Shown here: positions 46,052 to 54,115 of the stretch, one piece after another
Position numbering within the stretch: the first letter of the stretch is position 1
Layout: every line of letters starts with the position of its first letter
From: an uncultured Bacteroidales bacterium
GTDB lineage: Bacteria; Bacteroidota; Bacteroidia; Bacteroidales; UBA932
Direction: 5' to 3'
NCBI GenBank assembly: GCA_945874155.1
Contig: CAMCFO010000007.1
Span: forward strand, 1 to 64,000
DNA length: 64,000 bases
Translations under genes and position numbers: made by a program
The notes under the pieces: model-generated
Databases searched by the model: none
What the model was told of the DNA's origin: nothing
What the model saw: only the letters and a program-made list of their open reading frames with translations

Positions 46052-47131
46052 TTAGCAAAAGTCTTCCATTACATCCCCACCTGTCCATTTTTTGCCGAGG
46101 GAGAGGGTGTAGTATTTTTCGGCACCCTCTTCGGAGAAGAATGTGCGGATGCTTTCGTGGATGTAGAAGCCGTTTTCGTATCTTATTTCAGTAAGGGCGA
46201 AGTTCGTGACTCCACTGGTGGTCGTTATGACTGCAAGGTGCTGACCATTTGATGCGATTTCAGCCTTAACAACTTCTGAATGGTAATATTGGTTCTTGCA
46301 GAATGTTTGGCCTTCAACAAGTGCGTTAAGGTAATCTTGCAGTGGTGCTTCTGTATGAGTTTGTGGACATAATGGAAACTCGGTTGGAGTTTTCCAATGT
46401 AGTTGTTTTGCTCCAGGGGTTAAAGAGTCTTTGAGGGCTAGTCGTTCTTCTTCATAACGGATTGTTTCTGCTTCAATTTCTGCTCTTTGTTGGGCATATG
46501 ATTTACGTGGTTCTCTCGATTCCCAGTCAGAATCCCAAGATTGTCCGAATCCGTCGTTAGTTTTGTCAGTGTATATCCAATCACCAATACCTTTCTTTGG
46601 GGTAGATGAAGGTTTGGATGTAGGGTTATCTTCATTGTTCCATTTGTCAAGCCACTTAAGGCATTTTGCTGCTTCTTCTTTTGATACTGTACGCATCCAT
46701 GACGTGTTTGGTTCTGATGCTGTCTGTCTAAGGATGGAGGGATCTTTCAGGAATGCTTCTATGGAACCGCAAAGAAAAGCGATTCTACTACGAGTATATG
46801 GGTTGTTAAGAACGTTTTCTAATCTGGTCAGCCACCTAAGATTCTCAGGACGATTGTTGCATCTGTTGGTGTCTATATGATCAACAACCATTGTCGGATA
46901 TTCTGGTGTACCATGAAAAGCAGTAGCCACGATTTTATGTACACGAACACCGGCTATCATCATATATCCTGTTTTCTCATCTTTCTTTCCAAAGGTCCAC
47001 TTGTTATCAAGAGGAGCCGGGCGTGAGCCTTCTTTCTGATGGCGATATACTGATCCATTGTCACGCACAGAGTATGTGCGATCTTTATAGTCGCATTTTT
47101 TCTCCTCTTTGAAGTTGTTGATGTCTACCAT
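46052..47131 (-). CDS. HNH endonuclease with an unassigned C-terminal region
   Basis: A 359-aa protein. The N-terminal half resembles phage/homing HNH nucleases: a NUMOD4-like beginning (TYSVRDNGSVYRH), then VHKIVATAFHGTPEYP and the HNH core VVDHIDTNRCNNRPENLRWL (82-101), with D84, H85 and N93/N97. Residues 150-260 are low-complexity and charged (QQRAEIEAETIRYEEERLA). The C-terminus (about 265-359, ending GKKWTGGDVMEDFC) is a small beta-rich domain I do not recognise. It belongs to mobile or phage genes; a role in DNA nicking is inferred. AT-rich compared with the core genes. Confidence 0.75.
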   Translation of the reverse strand: MVDINNFKEEKKCDYKDRTYSVRDNGSVYRHQKEGSRPAPLDNKWTFGKKDEKTGYMMIAGVRVHKIVATAFHGTPEYPTMVVDHIDTNRCNNRPENLRWLTRLENVLNNPYTRSRIAFLCGSIEAFLKDPSILRQTASEPNTSWMRTVSKEEAAKCLKWLDKWNNEDNPTSKPSSTPKKGIGDWIYTDKTNDGFGQSWDSDWESREPRKSYAQQRAEIEAETIRYEEERLALKDSLTPGAKQLHWKTPTEFPLCPQTHTEAPLQDYLNALVEGQTFCKNQYYHSEVVKAEIASNGQHLAVITTTSGVTNFALTEIRYENGFYIHESIRTFFSEEGAEKYYTLSLGKKWTGGDVMEDFC

Positions 47132-47152
47132 AGTTGTGATTCATTATTTGTC

Positions 47153-47160
47153 CAAAGTTA
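47153..47160 (-). promoter_or_regulatory. -7 element of the HNH gene
   Basis: TAACTTTG on the minus strand matches TAnnTTTG, 22 bp before the start codon. It implies a leader of only about 15 nt. Confidence 0.45.
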
Positions 47161-47291
47161 AGAAATATAATCATTAGTGTCCACTAAAAATTTATATTTA
47201 GGTCTTTGATAATATTGATAGTTAGATAGTTAGGAGGTGTTTGAGAAGTAAACGGTTTTCAATCGTAACTTTGTCTGTAAATCAGACAGTT

Positions 47292-47498
47292 ATGCATGAA
47301 GGTTCATTTGTTTTTGCTCGATTAACATCGCACCTAGATAGAAATAAGTTCAACTATCTCGTCCTTAAGTATCTGGGTGACAGCTACATAAGATTGTGGC
47401 GGTGGAGGCCCATAGCGGCAAGGCTAAGTTCCTCGGTTTTGGGGACTCCGTAACGCGTAGCAACTTGGCAAAAGCGAACCAGAATCGTGACTGTCGCA
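47292..47498 (+). pseudogene. IS4-family transposase relic (N-terminal region, internal deletion)
   Basis: ATG 47292 begins MHEGSFVFARLTSHLDR, then KYLGDSYI, matching the N-terminal DUF4372 domain of IS4-type transposases. At about 47391 the reading shifts: a second frame gives IVAVEAHSGKAKFLGFGDSV and TRSNLAKANQNRDCRI, the following part of the same domain. The FTCW...LRDL segment between them, about 25 residues, is deleted. The relic stops exactly where the right direct repeat begins (47496), so the rest of the element was removed by recombination at that junction. A TAACTTTG element lies just upstream of the ATG. Confidence 0.75.
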
Positions 47499-47588
47499 TA
47501 GTCTCCAGTGCCTTGGACGGAATCAATTGCGCGGCGGCTTGCTCGGGTGATAGTCCTTTACCGGCTTGAGGACTCTTCCGGAGCAACA
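47496..47588 (+). repeat. right 93-bp direct repeat (copy of the oxidoreductase 3' end)
   Basis: 88 of 93 identical to 43127-43219. No oxidoreductase frame precedes it. Read on the minus strand, it supplies the last 22 codons of the glycerate kinase gene, including the stop. It abuts the IS4 relic on the left. Confidence 0.9.
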
Positions 47589-48608
47589 TAGTTCTCTGAC
47601 ACGCTCACTTATATTTGCCTTGGCATTCTCTGCGAGCATTTCGTGTTCCATCCCCTTGAATGGATCGGATACTTGTGCTACGACCGCAAATCCTGCCTCT
47701 CTAAAGCGTTTTTCAACTGATGCATCCACCAGCCCCGAAACCAAGGCTACAGGCACAGGCAAACTCCTGTGCAGAACCCTGAAGGGCAATTTCCCAGTTA
47801 AAGTCTGAGCATCAGATTTGCCTTCCCCGGTGATTACGAAATCGGCTCCTTGAATTGCCCTGTCAAAACCCACCATATCCATTATCCGGTCCGCTCCTCC
47901 TGAAAGCCCGGCCTTTGCATAAGCCAGGAAGGCACCGCCCAATCCGCCTGCAGCTCCTGCTCCCGGACATAAAGCAATATCGACCCCAGTCTCAGCTGCA
48001 ATGCGCCCTGCCAGGGCAACCATACGTGCTTCGATAATTTCCACATCCCTTACCGAAGCTCCCTTCTGAGGAGCAAATACCCGTGCTGCTCCCAATGGCC
48101 CTACAAAAGGAGCATCAACGTCAGTAAGTATCTCAAATTCAGATTCTTCAAGTACATCCTTTATTCCGGGCACTTTCAACATCCCTTCCCCGCCGTCACA
48201 GGTCGCCGTTCCCCCAAGCCCCACTACAAAACTCCTGCACCCTCGTGCATAAGCATCCATAATCAGTTCGCCCACACCCACAGACGAAGCCACCAGCGGA
48301 TTGCGTTCAGAAGCACCGAGTCTCGTTAGCCCGCAGACCTGGGCCACCTCAATCACAGCGAGATTTCCCTTAACAGCATATCCAGCCATAATTTTCCTTC
48401 CCAAAGGATCTGAAACATAAGCCTGGACCACTTCAGCCCCAATAGCCCCAGCCAGCACTTCAAGTGTTCCTTCCCCGCCGTCAGCCAGTGACATCTGCAC
48501 CACCTCAGCCTCAGGAAAAACATCCAATACCGCCGCAGCCATAGCTTCAGCAACTTCCTCCGCCCGAAGGCACTCCTTGAACGAATCCGGAGCAACTATC
48601 ACTTTCAT
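47523..48608 (-). CDS. glxK: glycerate kinase (GlxK/GarK type) with an altered C-terminus
   Basis: A 361-aa glycerate kinase family-1 protein that phosphorylates D-glycerate to 2-phosphoglycerate. Start MKVIVAPDSFKECL is canonical, with LADGGEGT and the GAAGGLGGAFLAY region. The last typical family helix is AKANISERVRELC. After it, about 22 residues (SGRVLKPVKDYH...) are encoded by the direct repeat derived from the oxidoreductase gene, so the native tail has been replaced. This should not touch the active site. The promoter is at 48633-48663; a fragment of the leader is duplicated at 43224. Confidence 0.85.
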   Translation of the reverse strand: MKVIVAPDSFKECLRAEEVAEAMAAAVLDVFPEAEVVQMSLADGGEGTLEVLAGAIGAEVVQAYVSDPLGRKIMAGYAVKGNLAVIEVAQVCGLTRLGASERNPLVASSVGVGELIMDAYARGCRSFVVGLGGTATCDGGEGMLKVPGIKDVLEESEFEILTDVDAPFVGPLGAARVFAPQKGASVRDVEIIEARMVALAGRIAAETGVDIALCPGAGAAGGLGGAFLAYAKAGLSGGADRIMDMVGFDRAIQGADFVITGEGKSDAQTLTGKLPFRVLHRSLPVPVALVSGLVDASVEKRFREAGFAVVAQVSDPFKGMEHEMLAENAKANISERVRELCCSGRVLKPVKDYHPSKPPRN

Positions 48609-48615
48609 AATCCTA

Positions 48616-48641
48616 AACTGTTTCTGAACTTGTAAAGATAA
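48616..48641 (-). repeat. glycerate-kinase leader, duplicated at 43224
   Basis: 25 of 26 positions match 43224-43249. Here it is native: it includes the -7 element and leader of the kinase gene. The -33 element to its right is not in the other copy. Confidence 0.75.
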
Positions 48642-48663
48642 GCATTCTTGTTTGCGGGGCAAA
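48633..48663 (-). promoter_or_regulatory. glycerate kinase promoter
   Basis: TTTG (48660-48663, minus strand), 19 bases, then TATCTTTA (48633-48640), one mismatch from TAnnTTTG. The leader is about 20 nt. Confidence 0.6.
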
Positions 48664-48737
48664 ATGTTTGGAAATTCTCAGTATATCCATTCAAAAATAT
48701 TTATACTGACCCCGCAGTGCAATAGGTCCAAGTTTGC

Positions 48738-50003
48738 TCACAACTCCACAGTCATAAGCTGCTCAATGTCTGTGAGATAGTTGGGGGTGGGGAAGTCCTT
48801 GCGGACCTTCCAGGCGGCATCGGGGCATCCGGTTATGGCGAGGGAAAGGGCATTCAGGCCATAGCGCTGGTTCAGCTTGTCCATTGTCCGCGATAGTTCT
48901 ATCCGGGCCTCACGCTTTTCCATAGGGTCGAAAAGCAGGTGGTGGGAGCATCCGGAAGAGATGTCCGACAGGATTACCCCTGATTTCTTGTACAGTATTC
49001 CGGGGCGGTATATTTCATCCACGAGGTCCATCGCGGTCTTTGTGATTTCAACCGTGTCCGCAGAGGGTGTGCAAAGGCGGGCTGATGCGAAATTGGAATA
49101 TTGCGGCAGGTCTTCGCGGAAACGGTTGCTGCCGGCGAAAACACAGACGCAGCCGGATGCGGAATCCTGGGCTCGGAGCTTGTTGCAGCAGCTTGCGGCA
49201 AAGGTGGCCACGGATGCTTTCAAATCTTCCTTACTGGAAATCATTTTAGAGAAACTGCGGGAGGTCGTAATCGTTTGTCTCTTCAATATTTCCGACGTGT
49301 CTATGCAAGGGTGTCCATTCAATTCCAGCCAGGTCTGATAGCCGGGCTTATGGAAATGACGGTGCACCCAGTCTCCGGGCTTGTCGGCAAATTCCAAAGC
49401 CGTGGTGACTCCTGAAGAAATCAGCCGGGCAAGGGAACTGGCACCTATGCCCCAGATATCGGACAACTCGAATCCTGCCAGGGCCTTGCGCCTCTGCTCC
49501 TCGTTTCCGATCATACACACACTTCCATATCCCTTGTATTTCTTGGCGTATTTGTTGGCCACCTTTGCCAGAGTCTTGGTGCTGGCAATGCCCACACTGA
49601 CGGGAATATCCGTCCAAAGTGCAATTTTCCGCACCATATCTTTCATCAGCCCCACAGGATCGTGATGCTTTTCATAACCGTCCAGATAGAGGAACTGCTC
49701 GTCTATGGAATACGGTTCCGTGTGTGAAACGCTCTGACGCATAATGCTTTGTACTCTCCTGGACATGGCTGCATAGAGCATCATATTACTGGAAAATACG
49801 GCAGCGTGATTGCGCTCAAGAATATCCTTGACCTCGAAATAGGGCGTGCCACGTTTGATTCCAAACGCCTTGACTTCAGTCGTCATAGCCACAATATTGC
49901 CGTCATTGCTGGAGAGTACACACACCGGCTTGCCTTTCAGACCGGCGTGAAAAACCTTCTCCACCGAAGCGAAGAAGGAATTGCAATCTGCTAATGCTAT
50001 CAT
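48738..50003 (-). CDS. umuC: Y-family DNA polymerase, UmuC-like
   Basis: Error-prone translesion polymerase of 421 aa. The N-terminal metal Asp is in IALADCNSFFASVE, the steric-gate region follows, and the second acidic motif is YSIDEQFLYLDG (SIDE). A thumb with helix-hairpin-helix (LSDIWGIGASSLARL) and the UmuC-specific C-terminus are present. It is normally paired with umuD; no UmuD-like peptidase is adjacent, so it depends on a distant partner or acts alone. The start 50003 is chosen because MIALADC matches the family start. Confidence 0.88.
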   Translation of the reverse strand: MIALADCNSFFASVEKVFHAGLKGKPVCVLSSNDGNIVAMTTEVKAFGIKRGTPYFEVKDILERNHAAVFSSNMMLYAAMSRRVQSIMRQSVSHTEPYSIDEQFLYLDGYEKHHDPVGLMKDMVRKIALWTDIPVSVGIASTKTLAKVANKYAKKYKGYGSVCMIGNEEQRRKALAGFELSDIWGIGASSLARLISSGVTTALEFADKPGDWVHRHFHKPGYQTWLELNGHPCIDTSEILKRQTITTSRSFSKMISSKEDLKASVATFAASCCNKLRAQDSASGCVCVFAGSNRFREDLPQYSNFASARLCTPSADTVEITKTAMDLVDEIYRPGILYKKSGVILSDISSGCSHHLLFDPMEKREARIELSRTMDKLNQRYGLNALSLAITGCPDAAWKVRKDFPTPNYLTDIEQLMTVEL

Positions 50004-50063
50004 TGTCCCACTTGCTTGTCGGGGCAAAGATAAGACAAATTATTGAAAAATGTATGACGTAAA

Positions 50064-50633
50064 TCAAAAAATGATTTCAGTGGCAAAAGTTTCGTTGCCA
50101 AGGAATTCTCCACGTATGGAAATGCGTTCATCGCTGCGGGAACAAAGCTGGGCAGGGGATTGAAGTTCAATTGCCACCAGGTCTCCGATGCGCAGGGAAA
50201 CAAGGGACGATACCTCTGAAATGGCTTTGTGGACTATCTCCGGCGTGCCTCCATTGTATATATATGTATCCTTGCCGCAAACTTGGAAAACAAAACTCTT
50301 CTCCTCGTTTTCAAGCACAATGGGATTGAACAGCGGGAAAGGAAGTATGGAACTGTGGTCCAGACAATCGGAAACCGAAGCCCCGGTCCCGGAATCTTCG
50401 CCGAGCCTGAGCCGTCCCGAAAGCAGAATTCCGAAATTGAAGGCATCGTAATAGCGCGAGGCAAATTTCTCCGCGATGCACTTACCGGCCTTGCAGATTC
50501 TCACGAACAGTACAGGCGCAAAATCATAGCCCTGAACGGCTTCCTGAGCATAAACAGGCTTGTTCTCGCGTTCCCAACTCGTGTCCGGGCGACAGATGCA
50601 ATACTTGTCTCTGCTCCTTACAACTATATTCAT
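50064..50633 (-). CDS. degenerate fumarylacetoacetate-hydrolase-like protein
   Basis: A 189-aa protein with the outline of the FAH/FAA-hydrolase family: VRICKAGKCIAEKFASRYYDAFNFGI corresponds to the VRICRLGKNIPERFA...YYD...GIDF stretch of active members, and LVSLRIGDLVAIEL to the late LKTGDLLFTGTP segment. Metal-ligand positions are changed: the E-x-E pair before VRIC is absent (DFAPVLFV), and the ARDxQ motif has become SGRLRLG. It is probably an inactive or repurposed relative, specific to Bacteroidales. It lies 21 bp downstream of the exonuclease gene, in the dnaN operon. Confidence 0.6.
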   Translation of the reverse strand: MNIVVRSRDKYCICRPDTSWERENKPVYAQEAVQGYDFAPVLFVRICKAGKCIAEKFASRYYDAFNFGILLSGRLRLGEDSGTGASVSDCLDHSSILPFPLFNPIVLENEEKSFVFQVCGKDTYIYNGGTPEIVHKAISEVSSLVSLRIGDLVAIELQSPAQLCSRSDERISIRGEFLGNETFATEIIF

Positions 50634-50654
50634 AACTCAAGTTTCGCAACAGAA

Positions 50655-51569
50655 TTACTTGCTTCCAAACTTTGCCTTAAGCATAGCACCGGCTTCAACC
50701 GTCTGGGCGGCATCCAAAGGCTTTTTCATAGCCTCCTTCCTCTCGGCTTCAAACTTTTCTTTAAGGAGGGCAAACTGTCGTTTGGTATCCAACATAAAAT
50801 CGCCCCTCTCGACCCAGCTGAAATAGGATGGCTCGGTCTGATAAACATAGCGGGCAGTCTTGCCCTTGTGTTTGCCGAAATTGATTTCCACCTCTCCCTT
50901 GTCATTGAGTATCAGACGTCCTGCAAAGTCCACGTATTTGGTCTTCACGAAGGAAGAGAGTGCCTCCAGAGAATTCTTGAGAGCAGGGAAGCCCTTCTCA
51001 GGGTCCACCTCTGCGTACTTCTCAAGCTGAGCTTCCACAACGTCCACAGTTGCCAGCACATCCGCCTCGGCAGCGTGTGCGTTGTCGAAATCGCAGCCGC
51101 AGTAAAACCTGTGTGCCGCCTTCAGGTTGCGGGGCTCGTAGGCGAAATAAATCAACTGGGCATCAATCATTTTCTTGGAGTGGAGGTCAATGTTGATTTG
51201 CTTGCCCTTGTATTCCCGAGTCCTTTCAATCTCCTCGGCCAGCATAGGAAGGTCGAATTTCTGGGAATTGTAGCCTCCGAGTTCTGCACCTTCCAGCCAC
51301 TGGGCCACTTCCTCTACGATTTCCCAGAACTTCGGCTTGTCTGTGAGTTCTTCATTGCTGATGCCGTGGACAGCCATTGCTCCCGGGTCGATAGGTCGCT
51401 GCCTGTTGTTTACATAGTCCCAAGGGCATACTCTCCAGGTCTTTATGCGCCTTTCTCCATCCGGAAAAACTTTCACGAAACTCAATTCGATTATCGAGTC
51501 TGTAGGTATATTCAGACCGGTGCTCTCTATATCGAAGAAGACCACCGGCTTTTCAAGATTCATCTTCAT
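50655..51569 (-). CDS. 3'-5' exonuclease (DnaQ-like DEDDh)
   Basis: A 304-aa protein with the DEDDh exonuclease domain: FFDIESTGL (Asp and Glu of motif I), GYNSQKFDLPML (motif II) and the late HAAEADVLAT (motif III with His and Asp). It may proofread or mature RNA/DNA ends. A C-terminal part (FAGRLILNDKGEVEINFGKHKGK) resembles the quorum/DUF3820-like exonuclease tail, ending with SYFSWVERGDF. Start 51569 (MKMNLEKP) is 4 bp after the dnaN stop. Conserved dnaN-exonuclease order is found across Bacteroidales. Confidence 0.85.
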   Translation of the reverse strand: MKMNLEKPVVFFDIESTGLNIPTDSIIELSFVKVFPDGERRIKTWRVCPWDYVNNRQRPIDPGAMAVHGISNEELTDKPKFWEIVEEVAQWLEGAELGGYNSQKFDLPMLAEEIERTREYKGKQINIDLHSKKMIDAQLIYFAYEPRNLKAAHRFYCGCDFDNAHAAEADVLATVDVVEAQLEKYAEVDPEKGFPALKNSLEALSSFVKTKYVDFAGRLILNDKGEVEINFGKHKGKTARYVYQTEPSYFSWVERGDFMLDTKRQFALLKEKFEAERKEAMKKPLDAAQTVEAGAMLKAKFGSK

Positions 51570-51573
51570 ATTC

Positions 51574-52695
51574 TTACGCAATCATAATAGGCATTATGAT
51601 ACCGCAAAGTTTCTCCCTTTCAGCATCATTCTCGCCAGGCATAATCAGAGCTGCACGTTTGTCGTCCAAGAATTTCATCACAATTTCCTCGCAACCGAAG
51701 TTGGAAAGAATCTCGGAGAGGAATGTGGACTTGAAGCCTATTGTGAGAGGCTGGCCTTCGTAGCTGCAGTTGATTTCTTCCTGTGCGGAGAGCGAGAACC
51801 CGAGGTCTTGTGCGGAAACCCTTATCACTCCTTCAGCCAGCTCCAGTTTCACGTGGTTGGAGGCTCTGTTGGCGCATACGGACACACGCTTCACGGTGTT
51901 GAGGAACTGCACCCTGTCGATGCTGAGCACGTTGGAATTGTTCTGCGGAATCACATCGCGGTATTTCGGATACTTGCCCACAATCAGACGGCAAATTACC
52001 TCCGTCTGTCCACAGCGGAAACGGGCGTTCTTGCTGTCGAATACTATCTCCACGTCGCCACTGTCCTTAGAAATGATGTTCTTGAGGATGTTAGCGGGTT
52101 TCTTGTGGAGAATGAAGGAGGTTTTCTGTTCCGATTTCACTTCCTTGGCAGTGTAGCAGATGAGCTTGTGGGCATCGGATGCCACGAGGGTGGTGGAATC
52201 GGTGTCTATGTCGAAGAAGATACCGTTCATAGCAGGGCGGATTTCGTCGTCGGCAGTGGCATAGATGGTGCTTGAAATACCCTCCACGAGTACTGCTGCA
52301 GGAATGGTTACGGCTATTGTGTCTTCGCCCAACCCGGTTATCTCAGGATAGTCGTCTGCAGGTCTGAATGGCAGGATAGATTGTCCGCTGCTCCATTTGC
52401 ACTCGAAGGAGCTGTCGCTGATGGTCCTGATTTCCAGAGGCTGGTCAGGAAGGGCCTTCAGGAGCTCGATGATATGCTGGGCAGGGACTGTCATTCTGCC
52501 TGGCTCCACAATATTGGTGGGCTCTATCACGGTCCTCAGTGTCAGTTCGGAGTCGGAGGCAGTGATTCTCAAGCCATTTTCGTCCAATTCGAAGAGGAAG
52601 TCCTCAAGAATAGGGAGGGCGGTCTTTGCAGGAATGGCCTTTGATACGGCGGTCACGGCCTTCAGGAGTTCAAAACTTGATACGTTGAAATTCAT
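51574..52695 (-). CDS. dnaN: DNA polymerase III subunit beta (sliding clamp)
   Basis: Processivity clamp of 373 aa. Three clamp domains; N-terminal MNFNVSSFELLKAVTAVSKA and the C-terminal LIMPGENDAEREKLCGIIMPIMI match the family. A -7 element TAAATTTG on the minus strand (52757-52764) is 62 bp upstream. It is divergent from the HtrA protease gene. Confidence 0.95.
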   Translation of the reverse strand: MNFNVSSFELLKAVTAVSKAIPAKTALPILEDFLFELDENGLRITASDSELTLRTVIEPTNIVEPGRMTVPAQHIIELLKALPDQPLEIRTISDSSFECKWSSGQSILPFRPADDYPEITGLGEDTIAVTIPAAVLVEGISSTIYATADDEIRPAMNGIFFDIDTDSTTLVASDAHKLICYTAKEVKSEQKTSFILHKKPANILKNIISKDSGDVEIVFDSKNARFRCGQTEVICRLIVGKYPKYRDVIPQNNSNVLSIDRVQFLNTVKRVSVCANRASNHVKLELAEGVIRVSAQDLGFSLSAQEEINCSYEGQPLTIGFKSTFLSEILSNFGCEEIVMKFLDDKRAALIMPGENDAEREKLCGIIMPIMIA

Positions 52696-52756
52696 ATCTC
52701 AAAAGTTATAGTGTTTCAAAAATTGCAATGCTGCCGGATATTTCCGACTCAACCTA

Positions 52757-52764
52757 CAAATTTA
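52757..52764 (-). promoter_or_regulatory. -7 element for dnaN
   Basis: TAAATTTG on the minus strand matches TAnnTTTG. No clear TTTG 19-20 bases further upstream. Confidence 0.4.
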
Positions 52765-52942
52765 TTCAAAAAATTCGACATTAAGGCATATTCTTTGAAA
52801 AAATTCCGGCCCGGTACGGTTTATCATATTATTTTGGTGATAAAGCGAAACTTTTCCCGTGTTTTTCCGTATATATTCTTGCGAAAAAGGAAAGTGCCTT
52901 TTGCCGTGCCGTTTATAAACGGTCATAAAAAATGTTGTAGAT

Positions 52943-54076
52943 ATGAAAAAAGGGATATTGTATTTTTTTATTGCAGCAATTGCCGGGGCAATCTCGGCTT
53001 GTGCTGTTGTCAAATTGTCCAACCGTAACACAGCTACTGATTCCTCAGCTGTCGTTCAATCCGACACCCAGTTCAGGACAGTGGACCTGAGCAACGACAA
53101 ATGGCCTGATTTCACCTTCGCCGCCGAGACCTGCGTGGATGCTGTGGTCTATGTGAAAGTCCGTGCAACACAGCAGGTCGTGAGCAATGCCGGCCCGCTT
53201 TTCCGATTCTTCTTCGGTTACGAGCGCATTCCTTACTCCCGTGAGGTACAGGGCAGCGGTTCCGGAGTCATAATCAGGGAAGACGGCTACATAGTCACCA
53301 ACAACCACGTGATTGCCGGGGCAAATGCCATAGAGGTGACCCTGAACAACAACCGCACCTATCCTGCCCGGCTCATCGGCACTGACCCTGCAACCGATGT
53401 GGCGCTGATAAAAATCGAGGAAAGCGGTCTCCCGATTGTTCCATTTGCTGATTCAGACCATCTTCGTCTGGGAGAGTGGGTGCTTGCTATAGGAAGCCCA
53501 TATGACCTGAGGTCCACCATCACCGCAGGAATCGTCAGTGCAAAGGGACGCTCTATGCCGAAAGACTCCAATAATCCCAATGAGTTCCGCATCGAGTCAT
53601 TCATTCAGACCGATGCTGCTGTAAATCCGGGCAACAGTGGCGGAGCTCTTGTGAACAAGGAGGGCAAACTGGTGGGAGTGAATACTGCAATTATCTCACA
53701 AACAGGTTCTTATGCTGGATATTCCTTTGCTGTCCCATCCAATATCGTAAAGAGGATTACTGACGACCTGATGGACTACGGAACTGTCCACAGAGCCCGC
53801 CTGGGAATAGTCATGCTACCAATTAATGATGAAATTGCAAAAGAATTGAAACTTTCTTCCGTAAATGGCGTATATATTACGGATATGGCAAGTGATAGCG
53901 CGGCTGCCGAGGCCGGAATCAAGGTCGGGGACGTAGTCGTGGAAATCGGGGGTTCCAAAGTGACCGGAGTGTCATCCGTTCAGGAACTTGTCAACAACTT
54001 CCACCCGGGAGACAGGGCCGAGGTCAAGGTCATCCGAGGGGGAGAGGTATTGTCATTCGAGGTGGTGCTGAAATAG
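52943..54076 (+). CDS. HtrA/DegP-like serine protease with one PDZ domain
   Basis: A 377-aa envelope protease: N-terminal signal or anchor (about 2-22), trypsin-like domain with catalytic His122 (VTNNHVI), Asp152 (ATDVALIKIE) and Ser232 (NPGNSGGAL), then one PDZ domain (about 283-375, ending EVVLK). HtrA proteins degrade or refold damaged periplasmic proteins. The single PDZ makes it DegS-like in layout, but DegS-specific regulation cannot be inferred. It lies 39 bp upstream of rpoD. Confidence 0.9.
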   Translation: MKKGILYFFIAAIAGAISACAVVKLSNRNTATDSSAVVQSDTQFRTVDLSNDKWPDFTFAAETCVDAVVYVKVRATQQVVSNAGPLFRFFFGYERIPYSREVQGSGSGVIIREDGYIVTNNHVIAGANAIEVTLNNNRTYPARLIGTDPATDVALIKIEESGLPIVPFADSDHLRLGEWVLAIGSPYDLRSTITAGIVSAKGRSMPKDSNNPNEFRIESFIQTDAAVNPGNSGGALVNKEGKLVGVNTAIISQTGSYAGYSFAVPSNIVKRITDDLMDYGTVHRARLGIVMLPINDEIAKELKLSSVNGVYITDMASDSAAAEAGIKVGDVVVEIGGSKVTGVSSVQELVNNFHPGDRAEVKVIRGGEVLSFEVVLK

Positions 54077-54115
54077 CCCGCTGTCCCAGAAGGAAAATAT
54101 AGAACAATATAAAAT

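Noticed and set aside
46052..47131. IscB or other OMEGA nuclease with a guide RNA
   Set aside because: Has only an HNH region of the homing type; no RuvC motifs or bridge helix, and the structured DNA lies on the other side of another gene.
43127..47588. Direct repeats as a simple target-site duplication
   Set aside because: At 93 bp with five mismatches they are too long and diverged for a transposon TSD; a duplicated segment with loss of one copy fits better.
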